Shown: piece by piece, positions 8,041-17,457 of the stretch | Layout of the letters: every line of letters starts with the position of its first letter | How positions within the stretch are numbered: position 1 is the stretch's first letter | Origin: Legionellales bacterium | GTDB taxonomy: Bacteria > Pseudomonadota > Gammaproteobacteria > UBA1113 | Direction: 5' to 3' | NCBI GenBank assembly: GCA_002709565.1 | Contig: PAPY01000040.1 | Location: forward strand, 1 to 64,000 | DNA length: 64,000 bases | Notes under the pieces: model-generated | Told to the model about the DNA's origin: nothing | The model's database searches: none | The model's input: the letters and a program-made list of their open reading frames with translations, nothing else | Position numbers and translations under genes: made by a program

Positions 8041-9574
8041 GGTTCACCAATGCAGCTTGTTTGACGATGCTAGTCTCAAAATTATTAAACTGCGATTCTA
8101 AACGCCACTGCAAACGGGCTTTGGCATTATTCTGTAAAAATCCATCACAACTCTTGGAGCGCAATGTGTCACCCAAGTTATCCCGGCGGCAAGCCTTAAC
8201 GACTTCGGCTGTCTCGGCATTGTCCCATAAACTATTACCGGGCATAAAACTATAGGTAATGCTATTACGGACAATGGTTTTGACGGTAGGGTAATCCAAG
8301 TCATAGGTTTCGATAGCCCGCTGGTATTCTCGGGTAATATTGGTTCGCAAAATCCCTTCATCATCAGTTGCTAGTACCACAGGCACGTGCTTGCTGAGAT
8401 ATAACGGCAACGGATGTCGGTCACCACTGACATGGAGCAAAGTATCGTTGCTGGTTAAGTTGATTTCAACAGGGATATGTTTAGCGGCCATTTCAGCTAA
8501 TAAATTATTGGCATTATTTTCCCCAGCGATATCCACACCATGACCAATGCGTTGGGCATTGCCCATGTGTACGGCATCAGCAATGTGGTAACTCAAGTCT
8601 GCTGGCGTGACGACACTAGGGCTTAACTCACCGGCATGCAGGGCAATATTGACGCCCGGATAAATGCCATGAAGGTAATTCATCATTAGCATTTGTAAAT
8701 GATAGTCTCGTAGTGCTGTGACACTGTCTTCGGGTGCCACCAAGTTGACAGCAACGATTTGTGGGTCGCGTTTTGCGAGCTCAAAGGCAGTTAATAATTG
8801 CGCGAACACCAACTTCGGCTCAACATCGCGCACAGCAAGGTATTCATAACGAAACGTCATGTTACAACCCGGCTCTGCCTTATCGGTGCCGCAATGCATT
8901 TTTTGGCGGGCAAGGTTTGTGTCGGATTTGATTTTTGCTTGGATCTCATTAACCAGTTCTGGTATACCTTGCTTCATGAGTTGTTGGCGTAGCACACTCA
9001 AATCTTGATTCCACTCAACTTGGCTACCAATCTCCATGGCTTTGTCACCCATGGTCGTTAGCATAGGCTCCATGTAAATTTCATGTTGTTTGGCACCGCG
9101 GTTTAAAATTTCGGCCAAGGTGTCAGCACCATGGTCCGAGGTCACGGGATAAATTCGTGGGAAAATACCAAAGAAATGCTGTTCATTGGTTTCATGGCCT
9201 TCAACAAAGCTACGCATAGACCAACTGTCCACGACTCGGTTATAGAGGGCTTCATCCTTGGGTAAATCAGCGAGGGTGACGCCACTGTTACAGGTTTTGC
9301 TGGCATGGGGGGTGAGGGTATGCTCATCGACACAGATATTGTCTTTTTGGCCATAGCGGATGAGGTTCTCAGCATAGGCGGCGCCGGAGCGATGGATGTG
9401 GAGATCCCCACCTTTGGGCATTGTATCGAGGAAAAGCTGTAAAGAGCTTGGCTGCTGTTTTGCCTGCTCAAAGATGGCACTTACTTGGTCTTGCTGGCTA
9501 AGGGTTTGATTTAACATGGCATTTGCGCTGCATGTCAGGCTTAGCCCCAGTAATATGGCAATAGTTTGTTTCAT
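8033..9574 (-). CDS. Secreted adenosine deaminase-family hydrolase
   Basis: 513-residue protein with a signal peptide (MKQTIAILLGLSLTCSANA), so periplasmic or exported. It has all main metal and catalytic motifs of the adenosine/AMP deaminase superfamily: GDLHIHRSGA (HxH), LHAGEL, RIGHGVDI, EINLTSNDTLL and LATDDEGI (Asp-Asp). Size and insertions resemble the extracellular ADGF/ADA2-like branch more than cytosolic adenosine deaminase. The likely role is purine nucleoside salvage outside the cytoplasm or removal of host adenosine; the exact substrate is unproven. It is the first gene of the leftward operon with folB, folK and ychJ. Confidence 0.82.
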   Translation of the reverse strand: MKQTIAILLGLSLTCSANAMLNQTLSQQDQVSAIFEQAKQQPSSLQLFLDTMPKGGDLHIHRSGAAYAENLIRYGQKDNICVDEHTLTPHASKTCNSGVTLADLPKDEALYNRVVDSWSMRSFVEGHETNEQHFFGIFPRIYPVTSDHGADTLAEILNRGAKQHEIYMEPMLTTMGDKAMEIGSQVEWNQDLSVLRQQLMKQGIPELVNEIQAKIKSDTNLARQKMHCGTDKAEPGCNMTFRYEYLAVRDVEPKLVFAQLLTAFELAKRDPQIVAVNLVAPEDSVTALRDYHLQMLMMNYLHGIYPGVNIALHAGELSPSVVTPADLSYHIADAVHMGNAQRIGHGVDIAGENNANNLLAEMAAKHIPVEINLTSNDTLLHVSGDRHPLPLYLSKHVPVVLATDDEGILRTNITREYQRAIETYDLDYPTVKTIVRNSITYSFMPGNSLWDNAETAEVVKACRRDNLGDTLRSKSCDGFLQNNAKARLQWRLESQFNNFETSIVKQAALVNHG

Positions 9575-9685
9575 TAAGGCGCCCGTATTGTTATTTCAGC
9601 GCGAATTCTACCATGAGTGATAGCTAAATACACACAGATAACGTATGATTCTTAAAGGTCCTAATCACCTAATCTTGGAGGCTTA

Positions 9686-10495
9686 ATGAAAACCAAATCG
9701 ATACTCGCGACTCTTTTTACCTTAATGTTTACCCTCGGCATGGCCAATAGCCTGTATGCCGACACGCCAGCCAATGGCAAGGGCAAAACCCTGGTGGAGA
9801 AGATCCTTAGCAACCAAGGCAAAGTGGTGGATGAATTCAGCTCGCTGGGTAATCTGCAAGGGTTTGTGGTCAAAGCTAACAACGGCCAGCAAGCTATCGT
9901 CTATGCTGACAAAGACGGTCAATTCGCGATAGTCGGCGCATTGTTTGATGGCAATGGTGAGAATGTCAGCGAAAAAGACAACCAAGCGCGCATTATGTCG
10001 CCAGTTGCTAAAGAAGCCCTCAAGGCTGCCAAAGATACGGCCTGGGTAAGAGATGGTGATGATGACGTCAAAAAAGTCATTTATGTTGTCGGCGATCCCA
10101 ACTGTTCTTATTGCAACAAATTCTACCAAGAAGCCCGCTCATTGGTGAAAAATAAAGACGTTCAACTACGTTGGATTTGGGTTGGTTTCTTGAAGCCTTC
10201 CAGCAGTGGTATGGCCCAAGCTATCTTGGCGGCTAAAGATCCCGCAAAAGAAATGGCGAAGAACGAAAACAACTTCAAATCCGGTTCTGAAGACGGTGGC
10301 ATCAAGCCTCTCAAAAAACCGTCCAAAGAGGTATTGGAGAAATTCAACAAGAACATGGAATTTATGAATACTTATCAATTCCCTGGCACACCGGTGTTAA
10401 TTTACCAAGACAAGGACGGCAAACCACAAACCGTCTTTGGTGTCCCTGTGGGCGACAATCTGAAGAAGTTAGTGGACAGCGTTGCCTCAGAGTAG
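9686..10495 (+). CDS. Periplasmic DsbC/DsbG-like thiol:disulfide protein
   Basis: 269-residue protein with a signal peptide (cleavage near LYADT) and the DsbC/DsbG layout: an N-terminal dimerisation-type domain, a helical linker and a thioredoxin domain with active site DPNCSYCNKF. The cis-proline loop FPGTPVL is present. The CSYC active site differs from both CGYC of DsbC and CPYC of DsbG; the overall pattern looks closer to DsbG. Expected role is disulfide isomerisation or protection of exported protein cysteines. GGAGG stands five bases before the ATG. It shares a short intergenic region with the divergent deaminase gene. Confidence 0.82.
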   Translation: MKTKSILATLFTLMFTLGMANSLYADTPANGKGKTLVEKILSNQGKVVDEFSSLGNLQGFVVKANNGQQAIVYADKDGQFAIVGALFDGNGENVSEKDNQARIMSPVAKEALKAAKDTAWVRDGDDDVKKVIYVVGDPNCSYCNKFYQEARSLVKNKDVQLRWIWVGFLKPSSSGMAQAILAAKDPAKEMAKNENNFKSGSEDGGIKPLKKPSKEVLEKFNKNMEFMNTYQFPGTPVLIYQDKDGKPQTVFGVPVGDNLKKLVDSVASE

Positions 10496-10539
10496 CAACG
10501 ATAAAGAGCTAAATTAAGCCATCGTTTAGCCCTTTTCTC

Positions 10540-10683
10540 AGCAATTCCCCGCTTCCGGCGGGAATTGCTTCCCAAGTATTACGCTACGCGCGAAGTAAAT
10601 TCGCACTTGCGCCTAAGAGGGAGAATCGCGATTCTCCCTCTTAGGAAACTCCCATCGCGAAAAGTCGAGGGGAAGCAGCTGGC
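10540..10683. repeat. Palindromic repeat family, copy 3
   Basis: Same order of parts as copy 2: an AGCAATTCCCC...GGCGGGAATTGCT palindrome, a variable middle, the central palindrome and CTCCCATCGCGAAAAGT with a degenerate last stem. The central palindrome (about 10612-10645) is perfect over 34 bases, although it differs from copy 2 at three stem positions: each change on one arm is matched by the complementary change on the other. It lies between the DsbG-like gene and tssJ. Short open frames inside it are not credible genes. Confidence 0.85.
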
Positions 10684-10773
10684 TTTTTTGAATTATTCTT
10701 TAAATTATTTACATAAAATGCTTGATCGCATAAATCCGCCATGTTAGCGTTGGCTTCACGGTTAGGAGTCACT

Positions 10774-11211
10774 ATGCGATTGATGTTTATGTTCTTAAGT
10801 CTTCTCTTGCTCGGCGGTTGTGCGTCATCGAAAATTGCTATCAGTGTTGATGCTGCCCCCTATCTTAATCCCAATCAAACGGGCATTGCGGAACCGGTGG
10901 AACTGGTGGTGTATCAGTTACGGACCAGTGATGGTTTCCAGCAGGCGAGCTTTGACCAACTGTGGCAACAGGATGAGATGACTCTTGGGACACAATTATT
11001 GCGTAAACAAAAATATTACATCTCCCCTAATAGCCACCAGCTTTGGCAACTACAACGTGATCCTAATGCCGAATATGTGGGTGCGGTGGCCTTATTTCGT
11101 CAACCCGACAGTGAACATTGGCGGGTTGTGACACCCCTCAATAAAACAGCCCCGGGATTTGATAACCATGTGCGCTTATCCCTCAAGAGTAATCAATTAA
11201 GGGAGCAATGA
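10774..11211 (+). CDS. tssJ: Type VI secretion outer-membrane lipoprotein TssJ
   Basis: 145-residue lipoprotein: MRLMFMFLSLLLLGGC is a signal peptide with lipobox LGGC. The remainder fits the small beta-sandwich TssJ (ISVDAAPYLNPNQTG, VELVVYQLRTSDGFQQASFDQLW, MTLGTQLLRKQ). TssJ anchors the TssJLM membrane complex to the outer membrane. AGGAG before the ATG at 10774 decides the start; an in-frame ATG at 10741 would bury the signal peptide. First gene of a tightly packed five-gene operon; its stop overlaps the tssK start. Confidence 0.88.
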   Translation: MRLMFMFLSLLLLGGCASSKIAISVDAAPYLNPNQTGIAEPVELVVYQLRTSDGFQQASFDQLWQQDEMTLGTQLLRKQKYYISPNSHQLWQLQRDPNAEYVGAVALFRQPDSEHWRVVTPLNKTAPGFDNHVRLSLKSNQLREQ

Positions 11212-12497
11212 CAGTGATTGAAATGCAACGCTTGCTTTGGACTGAAGGGATCCCTTTAACGCAACAACATTTTCAATCCTGGGAAGCATTTCTGCTGGCG
11301 CAGACCACGATGATTCAGCGCATAACTCGCAATGTGCAATGGGGTATTGCTGAATTGGATGTCTGCCAACGACAACTCGGTGAAGGCAAACTACAATTGT
11401 TGCGTTGCTGTTGTATTTTCCCCAGTGGATTGATGGTGGAATATGATAGTCGCAATGATGGCCCATTGCCGTGTGATATTCGCCGTGATGACTATACGTC
11501 TCAAGCATTGTATCTCGCGGTGCCGACCAATAACTGTATACAAGGTATTGCTGGTTATCCTGAATTACAACAAACGCCCCGATGGCACTGTTATCATGGG
11601 GAGATTGCCGATGATTTTGATCCAAAGCGGCAAGCAAGACTCGCTTTCATCAAACCTAATCTGCAATTATTAACGGACTTGGATAATCTTGACGGCTTTG
11701 AAACCATCAAGATAGCCGAGTTTGGCAATGATGACAGCCAGCGTCAACGGTCTCACTACATTCCACCGTGTTTGTGTGTGGGTGCCAGTCAGTCACTACA
11801 AGATACCCTAAAAGATATCAGTCAAACGATAAAGTCCTACTATGTTAATTTACAAGATAATGCCAAACCCATAGCAGCGCGGTTATTGGCACTAGTAGAT
11901 CTGAGTATTGCTGACTATAGCACTTCTCCCAAACATTTATTTCAGCAGTTGTGTTTAAGTTTACAAGAATTAATCGCGCTGTCAGATGCAGATGTCATGG
12001 ATATATCATTAACATATCAGCATGAATCAATGTCGATAACTTTTGCTACATATCAACAGACGATTAATGACTTATTAAAGCGTTTAACCGTCATAGTTCA
12101 ACAACGGCGCAGCCTAATCCAAGTGTCGGGTAATTATTTTTGTTTGGATAAATTAAAAGAAATTGGCGGTGGGCAAATTGTGTTATCTTGTGAAAATAAC
12201 GCAAGCTATTTGGGTTGGACCCATAATTTTGTTCAACAAGTGAAAATCAGCACTCGCATTAAACTTGAAGGCATCATCGCGGCGGCGTTGCCAGGCATAG
12301 TTTTGAAGCATCTCAAACAAAGACCAACTAAACATAAGTATGACGGACTTGTTGAATATTTTCTCCTGGACAAGACTAGTCCGGATTGGCAAGAAGCTGT
12401 CGCTGATAACAAGTTATACCTATTCTTGCCACCGCAATTTGAACACTGCCATTTGGATATAGAAATTTATGATGAAGACACTAGAACAATGTTGTGA
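11208..12497 (+). CDS. tssK: Type VI secretion baseplate adaptor TssK
   Basis: 429-residue cytosolic TssK (ImpJ/VasE) homologue. The N-terminus LLWTEGIPLTQQHFQSWEAFLL matches the family start (W-x-EG-x-L-x-PQHFQ-like), followed by WGIAELDV, a strand-rich shell domain and a C-terminal neck/head domain (GLVEYFLLDKTSPDWQE, LYLFLPPQF). In working T6SSs TssK trimers join the baseplate to TssL/TssM. It starts on ATGA shared with the tssJ stop and overlaps tssL by 29 bases. The other baseplate genes (tssE, tssF, tssG) are not in the window. Confidence 0.88.
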   Translation: MTVIEMQRLLWTEGIPLTQQHFQSWEAFLLAQTTMIQRITRNVQWGIAELDVCQRQLGEGKLQLLRCCCIFPSGLMVEYDSRNDGPLPCDIRRDDYTSQALYLAVPTNNCIQGIAGYPELQQTPRWHCYHGEIADDFDPKRQARLAFIKPNLQLLTDLDNLDGFETIKIAEFGNDDSQRQRSHYIPPCLCVGASQSLQDTLKDISQTIKSYYVNLQDNAKPIAARLLALVDLSIADYSTSPKHLFQQLCLSLQELIALSDADVMDISLTYQHESMSITFATYQQTINDLLKRLTVIVQQRRSLIQVSGNYFCLDKLKEIGGGQIVLSCENNASYLGWTHNFVQQVKISTRIKLEGIIAAALPGIVLKHLKQRPTKHKYDGLVEYFLLDKTSPDWQEAVADNKLYLFLPPQFEHCHLDIEIYDEDTRTML

Positions 12498-13137
12498 GCC
12501 GGTATTTGATGCCGTGGTTGGGATACTACAAAATACCCTACAGGATGAAGCCGCTCTGCTACGCAAACATATGATTAAAGTGCTAGCAAGCTTTGAGGCC
12601 AGTGCTACTCAGGCAGGTCATGACAGTGCGAGTATTGGTGCGGCGAAATTAGCGCTGGTCGCCCTGATTGATGAAACAGTCATGCAAGAACAAAGTGACA
12701 GGAAAGTCGAATGGTCCAGACAATTATTGCAAGTGAAGTATTTTTCGCACCATTTGGCCGGTGAGACGTTCTATGATAATTTGCGCGAACTGCAGCAGGC
12801 CCCCTATCAACACATCGATGTTATCACCGTGTACTACCTGTGCTTAGGCTTGGGATTTCATGGCAAATATGTCAATGATGTCGACAAAGTAAAGTCCATC
12901 AAATATAGCCTTGAACGCCAAATCAGCACTATTAGCCAATTGAAGAGTGACGGCAATTATCATATTAGCCAGGCCAGTCAAGCAACATTGACTAGCAAAT
13001 TGATGAGACTGCCTTGGTGGGCTATGTTGGGCGTAACCGCAGGGATATTATTGAGTATTTATTTGGGCTACTCATTCGCTATCGATATAACCAGCCATCA
13101 CTTACAACAAAAACTTCACCATGTGAGGCAATACTAA
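12469..13137 (+). CDS. tssL: Type VI secretion inner-membrane protein TssL (DotU family)
   Basis: 222-residue tail-anchored protein of the DotU/TssL family: a cytoplasmic helical domain with LVALIDETVM, AGETFYDNLRELQ and YYLCLGLGFHGKY, then one C-terminal membrane helix (about residues 183-205). No peptidoglycan-binding extension. TssL pairs with TssM in the membrane complex. Overlaps tssK by 29 bases and tssM by one base, so the operon is translationally coupled. The Dot/Icm paralogue (dotU/icmH) is not in this window. Confidence 0.88.
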   Translation: MMKTLEQCCEPVFDAVVGILQNTLQDEAALLRKHMIKVLASFEASATQAGHDSASIGAAKLALVALIDETVMQEQSDRKVEWSRQLLQVKYFSHHLAGETFYDNLRELQQAPYQHIDVITVYYLCLGLGFHGKYVNDVDKVKSIKYSLERQISTISQLKSDGNYHISQASQATLTSKLMRLPWWAMLGVTAGILLSIYLGYSFAIDITSHHLQQKLHHVRQY

Positions 13138-16100
13138 TGCAAACACCGTCTGTTTCTATTATTCAATTTCTAAAATTTGCTAGTATTAAACTAATAAATG
13201 CTCTACCCCGTCGACTATTGATTGTGGGTGGTGGTCTACTCGTGGTGGGTGCCATGCTCGCCTGGTTAGCACCACTGTTGGGTATTGATAGTTGGTGGTT
13301 GCGGAGCTTTATCGTTATCGTGCCATTGATAATTGGTATCCTATGGCGCATGCACAGCATAATTCACGCGTGGCTGCAGAATAATAAACTTTCACAAACA
13401 TTCTTTAATCCCAGTGTGCAGGGTGATAATCTCGGCAAACAACTGGAACTAAATCTCCTAAAAGAAAAACTACAACACGCCGTCAAGACGGTACAGCGTA
13501 ATCAACGGGGTTTTTGGCAACGACAAGCCGCTTTGTATCAGCTCCCTTGGTATGTCTTGATTGGCCCGTCTGCTGCGGGTAAGAGTAGTCTTTTGCGCCA
13601 CTCTGATCTCAACTTTCCATTAGCTAATACTGACGATATACGGGTGCAAGGCTATGGCGGTACTCGTAACTGTGATTGGTGGTTTGCGGATGAAGGGATC
13701 ATTCTCGATACCGCAGGACGTTATACCACAGCAACCGAAGATGAGGCTGAATGGTTGCGGTTTTTGGGGTTGCTGAAACGTTACCGGCCAAAATATCCAT
13801 TAAACGGTATTCTCATTACTCTGAGCTTGCCCGAATTATGTGAGGGCGACAAACAAGACTTACAACGTCATGTCACCGTCATCAGCCAGCGTATTAATGA
13901 AATATTTACCCGTCTTGGTTATGTTGTCCCGGTGACGATTATTTTGAGCAAAATAGATTTGTTGCCGGGTTTTGATGCTTTTGCAAAAGACTTGTCGGCT
14001 GAGTCAGCCAATGCACCATTCGGTGTAGATTTGTCGGCAACGGATGTTGATAGTTCAGCTGCCCTACAAGCGGGTTTCGACGAACTGCGAGAGACGTTGT
14101 TTGCCAAACAACTGCAAACGTTTGCGCACCATGATTCGCCTACCTTTAACAGTAGGGTATATCTGTTTAATCAAGCTTTCACTAAAGCAGCAACGCAGGT
14201 ATCAGCCTTAGTCGAGTTATTAATCACCGACTCTCCCTATCGCAAAAGTTTTCATTGCCAAGGGGTATATTTCACCAGTAGTTTGCAAGACTGTACAGAC
14301 GAAAGTAACAGCCGTAGTTATTTTGTCAAAAATTTATTTTATCGTGTTATCCTGCCACATCAGCATGCTATCATCCCAACCCCTGAACAACGTAGACGTC
14401 AACAAACAGTCAATACAACTGTTGCCTTTTTGTGCCTTGGCAGCATTATCGCAACAGCATGGCTCTATCACAGCGCATATCATTATAACAAACATCAATT
14501 ACAACAGTTCGCGTTGGCAGGTAAACAACTCAGTGCTGAATTGTTACAGTCTGGTATTAACCAACAAACTTTTGTGGATATGATTGCATTAGCTGAACAA
14601 CAACAGGCAGCAATCTCCAAGCACAAAACGCCGTGGCACTTACGACTAGGATTAAATCGACAATCTGCAATGGCGCTGTCATTAGAGCAGTTATTACAAC
14701 GTATCGTGCGACATTACTACCAACCCACGTCTATGCCAGCGCTGGCCTCCCAGTTACAACACTACCATACCCAGTGGCAACAACTGAACAAAATGGAACA
14801 ACAACGCCTTCGAGGGGAATATTACATAACCCTCAAAGCCTATTTGATGTTGGCAGATCCAGGTAACATGCGGGCAGACGCCATTGCTCCATTGTTGGTT
14901 CAGCATTGGCAACACACTGTCGGAATCCCGCGATTATCCAAACAACAAAAGACAGTGCTAGAAACACTGATGGGAAATTATTTAACCGTATATGGAGAGC
15001 AGAACCACTCACAGCCGATAAATAATCAACTTGTTGATAGTGCTCGTAAGCAATTAGCCACAGGAACGAGTGCCAGTAATATCTATGCGGCGCTTAAACA
15101 ACATTTACAACAGACAGCTTCGACTCTTAGTTTGCAACAAGTACTGGGTGCGCCCGCGCAACCGTTGTCAACGGCCATGGGGTTGCCGACCATGTATACC
15201 AAGAAGGGTTTTGATAACAGTGTTCTGCCGGCAATTAAACAGCTTGCTGCGACTAGCAAGACCGATGCTTGGGTGATGGGAATTGCTGATGATAGTCATC
15301 ATCGTCATGCCCATCTCGATGATGAATTATTGCAAGCCTATTATGCTGATTCCCAAGATCAATGGCGCTATTGGCTAGGAACAATTCATATTCAGCCCTT
15401 TAGTACGGCGCTCGATGCGAGTCAACAATTGCATCGCTTGGCGAAGGCTAATGGTCCATTAGCCCATTTGTTAACGGCTATTGATACCAATCTTGGATTT
15501 ACAATGCTGAATTATCAACCCACAAAGTCTCTCCAGCAAGCGCTAATGCCTGCGCTGATGCATTTGGCTGATCCTATCGATGAGGCAGCCATTAAAGTGA
15601 ATAGTAACAAACAGCGTTTTACCGCAGCGCAAGCGTTATTAACCGATAAAGGCGATCCCAGTAATCTTAGTACGACGCTAGCTACGGTGAATCAGCAACT
15701 GCAGGGACTCACTGATCCCAGTCAACAAGCCCTGTTGCGTCCCCTATTCTACTTGCCGCTAAAAACTACCTGGGAATATTATTTACAAGGCGCAGGGGAG
15801 TATTTACAACAGCGATGGCAACAAACCCTATTCCCTGTTTATCAAACTACGATTGCGGGTAAATTTCCCTTCGCTCACCATGGTCAAATAGCCTATCCAG
15901 AAGACATCGACAGCTTTTTTGCTCCCAGCAACGGTATCTTTTGGCAGTTTGTGCAAACTGAACTTGCAGGGTTTATCGAGCGAGGAGACCAACACTGGGT
16001 GACGCAACAATGGTTAGATGAGGGGCTTCAATTATCCTCATCATTCATGGCGAGTCTTAATCGTGCATCTTACTGGACTCAGCATCTCTACGGTATTGAT

Positions 16101-16511
16101 CCCCAGCATTTACGCACCCAGTTTGCTGTCTATCCCACCCCAACCCGTAATGTGAGTTCTGCAGAGCTTAGGATCTGTGACAAACATATTCATTATGCCA
16201 ATGGCCCACAACAATGGCACCAAGTACAATGTCCTAACCAAGGGATCAATGATAGCAGCGTGTTGACAGTGACTGACAGTAACGGGCGTAGCTATCAAAG
16301 CACAGTTTATTCAGGCAGTTGGGGCTTTTTGCAATTATTACAAACTGCTACTCTTGAGCGTCTGTCGCCTATCAGTTATCGACTGCATTGGCAATTGCAG
16401 CAACCATCAGGTAACAAAGTTATTCTCGAGTCATTATTACAAGATCCACAAAAGAGTCTTACGATGTTACTTCAGCCGCAGATCCAATTGCCCCGGCGGA
16501 TGATACAATAA
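13137..16511 (+). CDS. tssM: Type VI secretion membrane-complex protein TssM (IcmF family)
   Basis: 1124-residue IcmF/TssM protein. Two N-terminal membrane helices (about residues 22-75) lead into a cytoplasmic NTPase-like domain with Walker A GPSAAGKSSLL (about 142-152) and DTAGRY. A third helix (about residues 420-440) precedes a long periplasmic part that reaches TssJ in known systems. The intact GKS suggests nucleotide binding. The ATG at 13137 overlaps the tssL stop by one base and follows GAGG; the frame extends upstream, but that would overlap much of tssL. A second IcmF-family protein, the Dot/Icm one, lies at 61860-64000. Confidence 0.92.
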   Translation: MQTPSVSIIQFLKFASIKLINALPRRLLIVGGGLLVVGAMLAWLAPLLGIDSWWLRSFIVIVPLIIGILWRMHSIIHAWLQNNKLSQTFFNPSVQGDNLGKQLELNLLKEKLQHAVKTVQRNQRGFWQRQAALYQLPWYVLIGPSAAGKSSLLRHSDLNFPLANTDDIRVQGYGGTRNCDWWFADEGIILDTAGRYTTATEDEAEWLRFLGLLKRYRPKYPLNGILITLSLPELCEGDKQDLQRHVTVISQRINEIFTRLGYVVPVTIILSKIDLLPGFDAFAKDLSAESANAPFGVDLSATDVDSSAALQAGFDELRETLFAKQLQTFAHHDSPTFNSRVYLFNQAFTKAATQVSALVELLITDSPYRKSFHCQGVYFTSSLQDCTDESNSRSYFVKNLFYRVILPHQHAIIPTPEQRRRQQTVNTTVAFLCLGSIIATAWLYHSAYHYNKHQLQQFALAGKQLSAELLQSGINQQTFVDMIALAEQQQAAISKHKTPWHLRLGLNRQSAMALSLEQLLQRIVRHYYQPTSMPALASQLQHYHTQWQQLNKMEQQRLRGEYYITLKAYLMLADPGNMRADAIAPLLVQHWQHTVGIPRLSKQQKTVLETLMGNYLTVYGEQNHSQPINNQLVDSARKQLATGTSASNIYAALKQHLQQTASTLSLQQVLGAPAQPLSTAMGLPTMYTKKGFDNSVLPAIKQLAATSKTDAWVMGIADDSHHRHAHLDDELLQAYYADSQDQWRYWLGTIHIQPFSTALDASQQLHRLAKANGPLAHLLTAIDTNLGFTMLNYQPTKSLQQALMPALMHLADPIDEAAIKVNSNKQRFTAAQALLTDKGDPSNLSTTLATVNQQLQGLTDPSQQALLRPLFYLPLKTTWEYYLQGAGEYLQQRWQQTLFPVYQTTIAGKFPFAHHGQIAYPEDIDSFFAPSNGIFWQFVQTELAGFIERGDQHWVTQQWLDEGLQLSSSFMASLNRASYWTQHLYGIDPQHLRTQFAVYPTPTRNVSSAELRICDKHIHYANGPQQWHQVQCPNQGINDSSVLTVTDSNGRSYQSTVYSGSWGFLQLLQTATLERLSPISYRLHWQLQQPSGNKVILESLLQDPQKSLTMLLQPQIQLPRRMIQ

Positions 16512-17414
16512 ATGGGGATCATCACACAGTTATACCGTTATTTAGCGACCACGCCAGATAGGTACAGTTGTTTTGGTAAGCGAGCGACGGATGTGGAGTT
16601 TGTGCAGTTTGGCGAACGATTTCCCGAGGCTCAGTGCCTTGATAGCTTGATTCAATCATTGTTTCAACGTCTGTGTGCTAACCGTTCAGCTACATCACTA
16701 CAGGATTTTGGTGAGTTTCATTTTATTAGTCAAACTCCTCAGGGGATCTGTCTCGGCAAAGTCATCCCTAGCGCAGACAAGTCTGGACGCGAATATCCTT
16801 TAGCCGTGATTGTGAAGAGCCAGCAACAACACTATCAACAGCAAATATTTTTGCTACCGTATCGATATCACGAGCTATATGATCTGTCACTAAATTCCGA
16901 GCCTGGATCACTGCCGCAACGCATCGAAGCAACGCTTGCTAATGTGCCAGATAAAGCCACTGTGTTATCGACCTGTCTTAGCGATTTGCGCTCACTCAGT
17001 GTAGGAGATTATCTAACAGCTTGTCCTTTTCAAGCCAGCGAAACTGGATTCATAGCAGTCTTATCAGGTAACATAAAAAAAATTTTAGCTAATGATCCCC
17101 TTTGCTTACCATTGCCGAATGATCAAACCGTTACCGCCAGTGTTGCATTTTGGCTTTATTGCTTTAGTCATTCAATGACGGGTGATACGGTGCAGGTGAT
17201 TTGGCGGCGTCCACCTAATGCAAGCGCGGCCTGGCTTTATCTATGGCAATCGCCGGTGACGGCAGAAAGATTCAGTGAACTACTGGTAGAACAATATGCC
17301 CTGAGTCAGCTAGTCTGTACAGACACAGTGACCACTATTGATGAAGCAAGACACAGAAGTTTATTTAGTCTATTAGAAGATCAATCTAGCTTTTCGCACC
17401 AGAGCTATTTTTGA
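16512..17414 (+). CDS. tagF: TagF-like type VI secretion accessory protein
   Basis: 300-residue protein starting directly after the tssM stop. The N-terminal part follows the TagF pattern: FGKRATDVEFVQFGERFPEAQCLD corresponds to the usual GKLPSRGDFV region, and GICLGKVIPSADKSGREYPL matches the conserved GV-x-PS-x-DRVGR-x-FPL strand. TagF proteins modulate T6SS assembly after translation. The C-terminal half is less certain. No PppA/PpkA phosphatase or kinase partners are nearby. The last eight codons lie in a 65-base dispersed repeat that recurs after tolC. Confidence 0.75.
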   Translation: MGIITQLYRYLATTPDRYSCFGKRATDVEFVQFGERFPEAQCLDSLIQSLFQRLCANRSATSLQDFGEFHFISQTPQGICLGKVIPSADKSGREYPLAVIVKSQQQHYQQQIFLLPYRYHELYDLSLNSEPGSLPQRIEATLANVPDKATVLSTCLSDLRSLSVGDYLTACPFQASETGFIAVLSGNIKKILANDPLCLPLPNDQTVTASVAFWLYCFSHSMTGDTVQVIWRRPPNASAAWLYLWQSPVTAERFSELLVEQYALSQLVCTDTVTTIDEARHRSLFSLLEDQSSFSHQSYF

Positions 17415-17453
17415 TGCAGAAAAGGGTAAAAAATTAACGAAAAAGCGGAATGT
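17389..17453 (+). repeat. Dispersed 65-base element at the 3' end of tagF
   Basis: This segment covers the last tagF codons, its stop and the following A-rich stretch up to GCGGAATGT. It recurs in inverted orientation at 26979-27042 with two substitutions and one single-base gap, just after the tolC stop. In both places the element has the same orientation relative to the gene it follows. No clear internal hairpin. Confidence 0.8.
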
Positions 17454-17457
17454 CGGA

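Noticed and set aside
10565-10747. Open frame in repeat copy 3
   Set aside because: Repeat-derived sequence; the frame is not shared with the comparable frame in copy 2.
11197-11637. 146-codon leftward frame opposite tssK
   Set aside because: The opposite strand is a well-supported tssK with coupled neighbours.
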